Shown here in pieces: positions 21,871 through 32,436 of a stretch of 64,000 bases of DNA. Both the position numbers and the translations under genes were made by a program. The DNA is from Pseudofabraea citricarpa (lineage: Eukaryota; Ascomycota; Leotiomycetes; Helotiales; Dermateaceae), in NCBI GenBank assembly GCA_029641185.1, contig JAPWGK010000001.1, forward strand, positions 2,740,501 to 2,804,500, given 5' to 3'. Each line of letters opens with the position of its first letter. Position 1 is the first letter of the stretch. The notes under the pieces are model-generated. The model was not told the DNA's origin. It ran no database searches and was given only the letters and a program-made list of their open reading frames with translations.

Positions 21871-23663
21871 AACGCAGGTACTTTGTGTTAGGGTTGTATT
21901 ATTCACGGTTCTAGCTAGATACGGTAACTTTTAATCCCTAAAGATCTTGTCAGGCTTTTGTATTTGTACTACGTGGACGAAGATACGAGTATTAAGTTAG
22001 TCAATGATGAGAGAAGTATGTTGGTCGGGCTTTCTTACTACTCGGATGTTAGCAATACGTCCTATTTTAGAGTAATAAATAGTTAGAAGAGAAGAATCTG
22101 GAGTTCGAGTAAGAAGTGGGAGGGCACCGCCTAAGCAAACCCACATATAATATGCACGATTTTCAATCCCATTCTTTCTGGGCGGAGACTGAGATTAAAT
22201 GCCTCTTCGACGCAGCAGATAACGCGAGTTGTTTCTCCTTCTCCTTCGGGCAATCTAAAATGAATTTATTTTTGCTCGTATCACCCCTCCCACACACAAG
22301 AATAAGAACAGTACTGGTTAACAGTTTGAAAAGTACCCTCGCTTAACACTTATTATTCTCACACTTTGATTTCAGCCACGGACACTCCCAACCCGAAAAT
22401 CCAAATCTATGTCTCCGTATCTTTCGCCAGAAGACGACAGATAATCAGCTAAGCCAGTGCCGACGCTAAATTGGCTCTTTGCCGGTTGTCTAGGTAGCTC
22501 GAGGAATCACAGATCCGTTGCGCGACGGCTTGGAGTCGCTTCATAGCGAGTGACGTTTTCGGTAGCATAACCACGGAGGAAACGCTTCAGCGTCTTAGCT
22601 TCATGACAGGGAGAATTCGTTGCATGACGGACTCTGGTCGTCTTGACAACTCAACTCGAGTCGATGATGAGCTAGGGGCTTGTTTATATGTAGTGTACCC
22701 TCGGGTTGTTTCTTTTGGTCGGCTAAGGTATCGAGATGATTCTGACTCATGTTATTCATTTCTTCCTATGCATTTTGACATCGGGTACTGAATTTAAGGA
22801 CCGCGCTCGATATAGAGATATTTGGAGGTTCTAAATGATCCAGGATCCTCGAGAGAATACCCATGCGGGTACTTGTTCTTGGTGTTCGTCTCGTTAAGGA
22901 AAGAAGAGAAAAGAAAAGAGAATGTCATGAGACAGAAACTTGGAAAGAAGTCAAATTAAATTTGTAATCTTTCGAAAGTTGTCCTTAGCCTTGAAAAGAT
23001 ATCTCCATGAGAGAAATATGCAGTAGAAAGAAGAAAACACTATTTGTGTATATCTTCAGGACAAGAGGTATCCATTCTTTCCCATATTAACCTACAGAGT
23101 TCTTTCTGGGTGTTCCCCCACTTCCGTTGAATGCCCAAGAACCCAATGAATATTAAAAGGGGCCAACAGAGGAATATCCGTGTGACAAGACGCAAAAGGT
23201 AAAGACCGAACGGTGTGTAGCATCGACCGATGAAAAGTTTGTTATCCCAAATAAGCTCAGAAAAATACAGTTCGTTTCAAGTGAATCTAAAAGAAATGTT
23301 TGTTCAAGTCAAGCAGATCTCAAGACAATGAAACAAAAAACGGAAAACCTCACGTCTTGCCTCAACTTGGCTGCATCTCAACACACAAAAGATATGAAAC
23401 TTGTCGGTAGAAGGATACTTTTTACTAAAAAAAAGATCCGCGCTCACCGTGGATCCTCAATTAATTATATCCATTCTTACCAGATCGAAACAATAGCATT
23501 GTCTAAAAGGACATCTATGGGGTATAATTACGCGTTGTGCAACCCATGCCCATACTCCAATCATGCAAAATTCTAGAACCCAAGCTTGAAATGCCGCTTG
23601 CGCAGCCCTTGCTACTTCTGATTCTTCCCAGTAAATGCTTTTATCCTGTCGGCGGCATTTCAT
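21871..23663. other. Gene-free convergent region, no gene seen
   Basis: About 1.8 kb between the 3' ends of the cupredoxin-like gene and the acyltransferase. Several purine-rich stretches (near 22895-22925) occur. I recognise no gene, RNA or transposon. Confidence 0.45.
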
Positions 23664-24623
23664 TCACGATAATGTCGCTTCTGCTCCGCTGGCCTTGACT
23701 ACTCCATCGCTCGACTTTCGTGCTGGCATTGCTACAGGGCGGCCCTTTTGTCGCGCTGTCAAGGCCACAATTTCCTTGAGCATAAGCTCTCTCGTGTCCC
23801 TTGCCAAATCCTCGACGTCCGCGGGTTCGAGATCTTTGGTGAGGATGGGCTCCAGGACTAGAGGTTGTTAGCGCATAGCAGCTTAGATTCTCTCACGTCG
23901 CATACCTTTGATCTTAATTACTCCAGACCGGAAATTCCAGCCTGGCACCCATAGAATATCGGAGTAATTCGCAGCAACGACTGGAACAATTGGGACACCT
24001 GCTTGAACCGCTAGGTGAAATGCGCCCTTCTTGAATGGAAGGAGCATAGGTTCCTGGGCATAACTTCTTGTTCCCTCTGGGAACATGTAGACACTCTGTC
24101 GGCCTTCTTTTATCTCCTTGGCTGCCCCTTGCATTGCCGTCCTCGCGCTCTTTGAATTTTGTCGATCGATGAAAACACTGCCCGACAATCGCATGAACCA
24201 GCCCAAAAATGGCACATTTCTCAGAGAGCTCTTCGCCGTCACCGAGCAGTATCGGGGGAAGATGTGTCCTAGAATTAAGACGTCGAGTTCCGACTGATGG
24301 TTGCCGATAAAGACGGCGGGTCGGGTGGTATTGAGGTAATCATGAGGATCTTCAATTTCGCAGGTTACACCAGTTGTCAGGCGCATGACCTCTTTGAAGC
24401 TCCGAGCTGTCGCCCATTGGGAGAGACCTGGGTAACCAACAATCCGGAAGAAGATGGAGACGGTGACACCAAAGCAGGCGCAGAGAACGAGTGAGGCATA
24501 GCCCGCGAGCAGCCGCGCAAAGAAGCCGGCTTGAGGTATTCGCACGGAAAGCATGTAGAAGATGAGAGTGAGACCTAAGTAGATCTCACCAAAGATGTTG
24601 AGGTAGTGTAGAAAAGCGGACAT
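23664..24623 (-). CDS. SLC1: 1-acyl-sn-glycerol-3-phosphate acyltransferase (LPA acyltransferase)
   Basis: Two exons: 24623-23906 and 23857-23664, giving 303 residues, the usual size of yeast Slc1 and fungal homologues. The start MSAFLHYLNIFG leads into two N-terminal hydrophobic segments. The acyltransferase (PF01553) motifs are present in order: NHQSELD (block I, H-x4-D, residues 108-114), FIDRQNS (block II), FPEGTRS (block III, near 182-187) and VPIVPVV (block IV). The enzyme transfers acyl-CoA to the sn-2 position of lysophosphatidic acid to make phosphatidic acid, in the ER membrane, in central phospholipid synthesis. It is divergent from the vitamin B6 glutaminase gene with 419 bp between starts. 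An upstream in-frame extension to about 24800 is open, but 24623 fits the family's start. Confidence 0.95.
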
Positions 24624-25042
24624 GACGGAATGGCAGGCAGCTAGCTGATTGTGTCGTCGACTGTCGGTGATATGGTCAGAGAGGCCCTCTCGAGGAGGGG
24701 GAGGGCGATAACATATGAAGTTGCGGAGGAAAAGAGGAGGGAGGAGGGAGTCAGTTGCGGTACAACTGTTGAGGGTCAGTCTGGCTGATCTGGCCGACAT
24801 AATTTTGGTGGGGAACTCCTGCCGAGGACATCTGACCTGGCGTCCCGGTTAGGTCACGGGGACGGAGACGGGCTGCCTACACGCATCTCCCGCCTGAAAA
24901 CCGAAATCGCAATAGTCACAAGGTGAAATCTTCTCACATGCGGTAATCGTGTTTGTTGCATCCATCAACAACCTGCTTTCCTTGCCGTCCATCACAAATC
25001 AGCTTTCTGCCCGCACTCCCAGCTGCCAGCTGCCAACGTAAC
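24624..25042. other. Shared divergent promoter of acyltransferase and PDX2 genes
   Basis: A 419-bp region between two housekeeping genes read outward. No TATA box was recognised. Confidence 0.55.
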
Positions 25043-25942
25043 ATGGGCTCGACGGGCCAGAGTGCGGAGGTCACAGTGGGTGTCCTCGCCCTGCAAGGTG
25101 CTTTTAGTGAACACCTTCAGCTTCTGAGACAAGCTGCCTCAGTCCTGTCATCCGAAGCCAGCGTCAAGAGAGCATGGACTTTTCTAGAGGTCCGGACCGA
25201 GCCTGAGCTGGCCTCATGCGACGCTTTGATCATTCCCGGGGGGGAGAGCACAGCCATCTCGTTGGTCGCCGAGAGATCCAACATGTTAGATCCTCTTCGC
25301 GATTTTGTCAAGTGAGTCGTGCCGTGGGAGGAGCAGTAATGAATAAGCTAACACGACAATAGGCTATCGAGGAAGCCAACATGGGGAACTTGTGCTGGTC
25401 TGATCTTGCTTGCCGAGTCGGCCAATCGCACGAAAAAGGGAGGCCAAGAACTTATTGGAGGTCTTGATGTTCGAGTCAACCGTAATCATTTCGGCCGACA
25501 GACTGAAAGCTTCCAGGCTGATCTAGATCTTAAATTCCTAAAAGATGCTGTGGGCAATGGATGCGACGACCCTTTCAAAGCTATCTTTATCCGAGCACCC
25601 ATCGTGGAGAAATTGTTACCGCACATGCCGGGCGTGCAAGAAGGAGAAGCTAAAATCGATGAAACCGTGATTGCTCCCTCGCGATCGGCCAACGAGACTA
25701 TTGCCGCAAAGATCAAGACTGCCGAAGTTGAGATCATGGCTATCCTTCCTGGTCGGACTGCCGCGATCAAAGACGATCAAATCAAGGAGACGCTGGATGC
25801 AGAAGCTGGAGACATTGTAGCTGTCCGACAAGCGAATGTTTTTGGTACCAGCTTTCATCCTGAGCTGACTGGAGACCCCAGAATTCATGTCTGGTGGCTG
25901 CAGCAAGTCGCAAAGGCTGTCGAAGGATCAAGTTTGGCATGA
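25043..25942 (+). CDS. pdx2: Pyridoxal 5'-phosphate synthase glutaminase subunit (PdxT/SNO family)
   Basis: Two exons: 25043-25311 and 25363-25942, giving 282 residues, longer than bacterial PdxT (about 200) because of fungal insertions. Family motifs: VGVLALQGAFSEH near the N-terminus, IIPGGESTA (oxyanion region), the nucleophile elbow WGTCAGLILLA (Cys near residue 100), RNHFGRQ, and the C-terminal FGTSFHPEL carrying the catalytic His with a nearby Glu. It hydrolyses glutamine and channels ammonia to the PDX1/SNZ synthase to make pyridoxal phosphate de novo in the cytosol. The partner PDX1 is not in this window. It is divergent from the acyltransferase gene. Confidence 0.96.
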
Positions 25943-26396
25943 TCCGAGAAAGTATGGAACGAAGATTCTACGAGCAATGAACAAAAAATAGAAAACGAAA
26001 TGGCACGCGCCATACGAATAGACGAGTATTTGACAGAATTAAATACACAGCATCATCATTGGCTCTGAGAGCTCTTAGCACCAACATAAAAGAAATGCAG
26101 AGCAAGACTTTTGCTAGGACTAAACCATTTGTATATCAACCAAAAGAAAAAAGACAATAACAATCATCATCCGTCTCTTGAAAACCTTGAAGGACGGTAA
26201 AAACCACTAGGAGAAAGATCACCGCGCGATCACAGCTTCATATAACAATTGGCATTGTGGCACAAATCATGTGAATTCGCAGGTAGTACCTCGTTACATA
26301 CCAAACTTGTCAGTTTCACTAAGCTTTCATCTTCACGTAAATATATCTTCGTCGTATTCAACGGCCAATAAATCAGCTTCACATGACATAAGCTGA

Positions 26397-26418
26397 AAAG
26401 TCTCCGGCCGGAGACTTT
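26397..26418. promoter_or_regulatory. Perfect 22-bp palindrome upstream of the glycosyltransferase
   Basis: The left arm AAAGTCTCCGG is followed without a spacer by its exact reverse complement. The centre CCGGCCGG contains inverted CGG triplets, as in Zn2Cys6 dimer sites. It lies 186 bp upstream of the start and about 35 bp upstream of the TATA-like box. It is a good operator candidate by symmetry and position; no regulator can be assigned. Confidence 0.5.
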
Positions 26419-26451
26419 GGTATCCCACTAAAGTGGATGATATTCGCAAAC

Positions 26452-26459
26452 TATAAAAA
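26452..26459 (+). promoter_or_regulatory. TATA-like element of the glycosyltransferase gene
   Basis: TATAAAAA, 145 bp upstream of the ATG at 26604 and downstream of the palindrome. Assigned by sequence and position only. Confidence 0.45.
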
Positions 26460-26603
26460 CTATTGAATTTTCTTCCTTTCGATTTTGTCATTTCTAGTCT
26501 TCTGTACCTATTGATTCAAGAAAAAAGCACCTTCTCGTTCTATTCTACCTATTCGTCTAGGGCAAAGCATTTGTTCACTGCGTAACTTTATATCATTCAA
26601 AAC

Positions 26604-28429
26604 ATGGCTATCACAAAACATCAAGTCTGGTTCCTGGTTCCATCTTGGGGCCACATGACCAGTGCACATGCTACAATTGCTAGAATGTTACAGCTGAACC
26701 CAGAATTGGCTGTTACCATGGTACGGCATGTCGTCGTCGGTACGTGAATTTCTTAGACCTCATGGGGTGCCTACTAATGTGAAAAATGCCTACAGGAGAA
26801 AAGGCCAATGCGAATCTGTCTCAATTTCCTGGCTTGCCGTTCGATCGTCTAAATCTTGTAGACTCTGGAGAACCTGAGTATGTCTCACTATGACTTGTTA
26901 AGTCCACCAATTGCTAAACCATACATAGCCTTATGGCGCAATTGGGGCCTGCCATGATGAGAGTAGCCATGGAACAACTGCACAAGCAATGGGCTGAGAC
27001 AATCACAGAGCTTTGTTCTGAAGGTCGCCCCTGGCCAAAACCTACAACAATGGTACTTGATCAGGCCGGAAGTCTTCCTGCCCTTGCAGCAGGAAAAGCG
27101 ATACTTGGGTCGGATTGCAGAGTCCTAATGCATTGGACTCCTAGCACCACATGTCTCTATGCAATGGTAGCACCTTCATCTCATAGCGGATATAGTGACT
27201 ATAAAGAGACTGTCGATAGACTTTATGTGGATGAGAAGCTGCGTAATGGAAGGGATCGACAACAAATTCTTGAACAGGTTTGTCTGGCATGAGCTGAAAT
27301 ATCACAACACTAATTTTCGTCTAAGGTTCTTACAGCCAAGAATGGAACTGATGCGTTGAACGGCACTATACTTAAGGTCCCTGGGATGAAGGATATGTAT
27401 GACTATGAACGCGAGATGGGAAATTGTCCTGCTCCACCAGGTAACTTGTGCTTAAATAAGTAAAAGCCCAGGTCACTAAATTCTATTAGGGATTATGGCA
27501 ATGATTGGAGAGATGGCTGACCTCACAAAGAAAGCTGATGCCATCATTACTGCATCGTCAATGGCAATCGAGGGCGCAGCTATCTCAGCTTGCAATCAAT
27601 ATGCCAAGACCTATCCTGTGGGCGTCTCAGTTGCGCCGCGAGGGTGGGCTCAAGATGGACTACTAATCAAAGACGATACACTACGGAGTTTCCTCGAGGA
27701 AAAAGGCCACCAGGAAGTCATATTTATCTCATTCGGGTTTGTCTGCCGTCTCTCCAAAATCTTCGCACGCTAATAAAACACAGATCGGTATTCTTCCCAA
27801 CCCTCACACCACAATACGTAACGCACATGCTCTCGATCCTCGAAGAACTTTCGTTCCCCTTCATCTTCGTGCTCGGTGGCATCATGGCCGCTTCTGCCGT
27901 CCCACCAGAAGCAATCTCTCGCATCAACGCAAACGGTATAGGTATCATCTACACTTCATGGATCGACCAGCAAGCTATCCTGCAGCATCCTGCTGTGGGT
28001 TGGTTTCTGACGCACGGCGGTTGGAACTCGGCGGTCGAGAGTCTCGTGCAGGGTGTTCCGATGATCGGTTGGCCTATGGCGCAGAGTGATCAGGCTACGA
28101 ACGTAGCACTGTGCGCGACGAGAGATAAACCAGTTGCTTTTGAACTTATGCAGGTCAGTATTTTTCTTGAAACTTGTTTATTGTGGAGTTGTTGTTGACG
28201 GCTTGATTAGATCAGACAAGGTGCTGCGAAAGCCCCAGCCATGAGAGGTGGTCCTCCGATTCTAGGGGATGATGAGAGTGTGAAGAGGGAAATGAGAGAG
28301 GTATTTACAAAGGCTCGAGGAGAGGAGGGCCAGGTGCTTCGGAAGAATGCGCAGGAATTGGCGAGGGAGTTGAGGGCTGAGAGGGATGGGGTGGCGGATG
28401 ATGTGATTCGTGAATTATCTATATTCTAA
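26604..28429 (+). CDS. UDP-glycosyltransferase, family GT1 (PF00201-like)
   Basis: Seven exons: 26604-26739, 26796-26877, 26929-27277, 27326-27440, 27490-27736, 27784-28153 and 28211-28429; phases agree and give 505 residues. The N-terminus has the catalytic-His context (VWFLVPSWGHMTSAH) of the acceptor domain. The C-terminal donor-binding signature reads WFLTHGGWNSAVES, then VQGVPMIGWPMAQSDQ, with H-G-G-W-N-S...E...G-V-P...W-P...D-Q as in GT1 enzymes. The enzyme moves a sugar from a UDP-sugar to a small hydrophobic acceptor. No C-terminal membrane anchor is visible, so it is probably cytosolic. The acceptor is unknown; detoxification or natural-product glycosylation is likely. A palindrome and TATA-like box lie upstream. 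Confidence 0.94.
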
Positions 28430-28635
28430 TATACAGCTATGGCCGATTCAATAGACAAATGGTCAATGAAACATACCTTTTGTGAAGCAGTTGGTGGTCC
28501 ATCTTGGAAATGTTTTAAATATCGCTTTTCTTCAAGTCGCTTGGGCTATATTCACCCCAAACCATGGCCCAGAATTGCCCTGCCCCTCTTCTCTGAATCC
28601 TGCACCTCTTCACACTCAGCTCGTCATCAATCAAC

Positions 28636-29109
28636 ATGCCGTGCAAGTACCCCCAACATCCCGAACACGTATGGCCACAGCTTCACGAACTCAATCAAGA
28701 CCTCACAATCCTGCCCTGCGAAAAATTCTGTCAATGGTGCCCCGAGCCACGAAGATCCAAGTAAGCAAACCCGCTCAGATCATCACCAGCCATGATCTAA
28801 CCACGCGCGAGCAGGGAATGGTCGTCAGCCGCGGCCGTTCGAAAGCACGTCAAGTTACACATGAGAGACTCGCAATATACAGTGGAGCCTGGCGTCTACG
28901 GCGGTCCAAGAATTGTGGATATTCAATGGTCTCGCAAGCGTGAATGCGAGATCTCAGATGAGTGGGTTCAGCCAATTCTCTTCTTTACTCTAAGGTAACT
29001 GCCCGCTAACTGTTGTTGAAGTCAACCTCTACTGGTCGAACAAGAACAAGAGCAAGAAAAAGAAATTAAGCAAGAAAAGGATATCAAGCAGGAGAAGGAC
29101 CTGTCTTAG
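28636..29109 (+). CDS. Small unrecognised protein, three exons, Cys/His-rich N-terminus and Glu/Gln/Lys-rich tail
   Basis: I infer exons 28636-28760, 28815-28961 and 29022-29109 with GT-AG introns of 54 and 60 nt; intron 2 has a GCTAAC branch-like site. The joined 119-residue protein begins MPCKYPQHPEHVWPQLHELN, has four cysteines in a compact N-terminal stretch (PCK, LPCEKFCQWC), and includes RDSQYTVEPGVYGGPRIVD. It ends in a charged tail with EQEQEQEKE and IKQEKDIKQEKD. The three exons fit only when spliced this way, which supports a real gene. C-x3-C-x2-C could bind a metal, but I recognise no family. No signal peptide is seen. It lies just downstream of the glycosyltransferase on the same strand. 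Confidence 0.6.
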
Positions 29110-29285
29110 TTTCGACACTTCCATGACAAGCGGCAGGGAATGGACCAATGGGGTTAGTGGAGTATCTGTGATGTCTTACATGCCTTGCTATTTCGTTGCC
29201 AGAGTCGGGAAGTAAGCGAAGACTAGTCGAGAACTGCAAGAAAGTCTAGCGACCACGACAAAACATCCACAATTCCTGTTCGTTC

Positions 29286-30455
29286 TCACAGTGATTCTAC
29301 TCTTCTTTCTTCTTGATCTTCGTCCGCCATTCTCTCCCTCCTTTTAATTAAATAATTATCCCACATCCCAGCCCCCACAGCCCCCAACATACCCACCGCC
29401 GCAATCCCATACGCAGTAGCGGCATTTCCACCCTCCAGCACAAACGCCACCCACTTCCAGGGCCACAACCAATACCCGAAATAAGGCCTATGCGCCTGTG
29501 TAATTGCCAGTAAAGTATACGTACATCCCTGCAATGCTAATACTTGCCTGTTTGTCTTGTGCCGTTTCCGCTCAGTGAAGAGCAGGCGACAGAGCAGATA
29601 GGAGAAGAAGAGCGTTAGGAGTATTAGTGTGTAGTGGAAACTGTACATGAAGAAAAGCTGGAGGATTCTTAACCCGAGATCTTCGGGCTCCCCTGAGAGC
29701 ATTATGGTGAGAACGAGCATGATTAGGAAGGCGAGTAGGAGAATGTAGGATACCAGACGGACGACGAGGGTTCCAGATGTTATCTCGGGTTTTACTGGCT
29801 GCTCTTGAGATGGAGAGAGAAGGGGTGTCACATCAGTTGGTTCAGGCTCTTGTTCTTGCTCTTGCTCTTGCTCTTGCTCTCCTGATGGGGAGAGAAGCGG
29901 TGTGGTGATGCCCATCGCTTCCTCATCAGCATGATGTGAGATTCCTTCACCTCGTTCAATTTCTGCAGCGCCAGGTTGGGAGCGGTACCTAATGAAGAAA
30001 TAAAACCTAGTCGAGAAGCAATCACTCTAATATCCAGACAAAATTGGAAGCAAGGAAAGCAAAATACAAACATACAAAATCATCACACATTTCCACTGTG
30101 CCCAAATCTCCAGATCCCCAATAACGACACCCCAGATCTGAGTGCCTCCATCAAGATGCCCCTCTCTGATACAATCAAACGCAAATCGGTCTACCAGATC
30201 TGTAAACCTGCCCGCGAGCTGCGTGGTGCTGAAAAATGCCAGGGTGGTGATGTATGCAGGTGATATTACCTCTGCGGTGCCATGTCGCCGAATCGCTATG
30301 TATTGTGGGAGGTAGCAGAGAAAAAGGAGCGGGATGATGAATCTATAGGAGAACTTAGTATTAGATGGGATGCATTTGTGGGGGAGGAGAACGTACGGCT
30401 CGAGAATAATGCGCCATGTGGGCAGGAGAAAATGAGAGCAATAATCAGAAGACAT
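29286..30455 (-). CDS. Unrecognised multi-pass membrane protein with Glu-Gln repeat loop
   Basis: Three exons: 30455-30397, 30342-30076 and 29988-29286 (introns 54 and 87 nt), 342 residues. The N-terminal part has membrane segments and a PQ-loop-like stretch (LLFLCYLPQYIAIRRHG, then AEVISPAYITT), suggestive of PQ-loop transporters but not conclusive. A hydrophilic loop with two TPLLSPS motifs flanks an EQEQEQEQEPEP low-complexity run coded by GAGCAA-type repeats. At least four further hydrophobic segments follow (VVRLVSYILLLAFLIMLVLT, LQLFFMYSFHYTLILLTLFF, TYGIAAVGMLGAVGAG-like). The C-terminus is charged. I do not recognise a named family; internal membrane localisation is likely. Confidence 0.8.
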
Positions 30456-32436
30456 TCTGTTTGTTAGTGTGGTATAGGGTATTCTAGGTTATACCATGTT
30501 AAACAAAAAAAAAAGGAAGTTAATATGTATCGTGATAAGGGAACTCAATTCCTAATATTTTGTGTTTTGAGGGCTATGGCTGGAGCCTAAATTAAATGAC
30601 TTTTTAGGCAGCAAGACTGTGGTTTCATGCGAGCATCCCAAGCAGGAAGAAAACTGAGAATGCTGTCCGATTGCGACAGATAATTCTCGGTTCACTATCC
30701 TATGTTTCTTGGTGGGATTTTAGATAATCCAGCATATCATCTCAGAAATTGGGTGTGTTTTCTCATATTTGTACTTGTTTCCTTAACTTCTTGACACCTC
30801 TTTGCAAAACTACTCACGAGAGTCCTCGACATCTACTAGTCGCACAAGAATCTCTCCCTATTTCTTCTCGTCAATTTCGCACCCATAGCACTAAGACAGG
30901 GCTTTGGCGGCTTTGCCATCTTTCAATCCGGTGCGCTTTAGCGACGCCGAGAGGGGATTCCCGAGAAGCGACGAGGCCACCATCTCGTCTCTTTTACTCA
31001 AACTAGTTTTTATGATATTGTAAGTGCTGCTGTAATCTCATTCTCATCGATTATCAGAGAATCGCGGGTTCAGGTTAGATGTCTATCGTTCAGCATAAAT
31101 GGAATCGCAGTTTGGAATTTAGAACTTACTCTGCCCAAATGATCTGCATGGAATCAAAACAATTTCTCAAGAAATATTCTGGGTGAATTAATTTTGACAA
31201 GTAATTTGGTATCAAAATGTCTTTATTCCTTTGTAATATAAGTAGCAAAAGGTGAGAATGTGAAGGAAGGCTCTGTCTAGTATCCCTGAAAGCGAGATGT
31301 AAATTTCCATACATGTAGAAAAGCCAAGAGCAGTTCAATCGTTAAGTCTACTTAAGCAATAATGAGAGGATGGACGATTTTGATGGTTTGCATATGGACC
31401 CGGCACTTGCCCTTCTAGGGTGAAGCTAAATCACACGAAGTCTTTCAGAAGGCCTAAGACGGTCTGTCAGAAATATCGGGTCGAGTTACGTCCACATCAA
31501 CACATGAAAATTACCGTACATTCCATCAATTAGACATATAGATATCTCACTTCTGCTCTCTGACAACAAAATGGTCGATGACAGCAAGGCACTCTAATCG
31601 AGATCTATCCCACCGATTTCCAAAAGAAAGTCAACAGTAGACCGTTTTCCACAAGTTTTGATGGCTGAAGAATAAATGAAGGACGACAATCTCCTTGCAA
31701 ATGAATTGACCGTGTCGAAGCCTGCAAAGAAAACCCAATTCGCCCAAGAAATCTTTTTCTTGTTCGTTTCGGAATGTGTGGGTCGTGTTTATATACTCTG
31801 TGGCGGAAGACAAGTTGAGAAAATACGAAAACCAACCATGTGGTAAGGTAAGTGGCTGATGGAAGGAAACCTGTCTCGGAAGACTGTGCATAACCAGTTT
31901 AGATATCGATTGACTCGATCATTGCCCCTAGCTAATACTCTACAGTTCAGACACACACTGACGGAAGTTGATACTTTCGAGTTTCGGGCTCGGGTACTTC
32001 CTGCAGAAACTTCATTTTCATAACGCCGGCGTAAAGATGGTACGAATCGAGAAGTTATACAGAAAATGAATTTTAAGGCTTTCTTTTTCTCGTTTCTTTT
32101 CCAACCAGAAGAATATCGTTGACTCGGTGCCGATAGGAAAATAAATAGCGTATCACTGTCAAGCAATGTCAATTCAAACAGGTTTTTTTTTGTTTTTCTT
32201 TTTGATATTCAAATCATGTATTTCACTCCCAAACTCCACTAATAATGCTACAAGAAACAGCAAGTATGCAAATAACGATAGGTACTTATGCTCAACTCTG
32301 TCGCAAGACAAATGACGTCAGCTCTCAAACTCCTTATGTATGCATGCACGCAATGCTATGTCTGTCAAAAGAAAAAGAGAAGAAAAAAACGCCTAAAAAT
32401 GCCACACCGCTCAACAAGAAAAGAGAGTCGTGATAA
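30456..32436. other. Gene-free region, no gene seen
   Basis: Nearly 2 kb, generally AT-rich, with an A10 run near 30506-30515 and T-rich runs near 32180-32200. No supported gene, RNA or repeat family was recognised. Confidence 0.45.

Larger units (their letters stand above)
25943..26603. other. Intergenic region upstream of the glycosyltransferase
   Basis: Contains the perfect 22-bp palindrome at 26397-26418 and a TATA-like TATAAAAA at 26452-26459, 145 bp before the glycosyltransferase start. No gene is seen. Confidence 0.55.
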
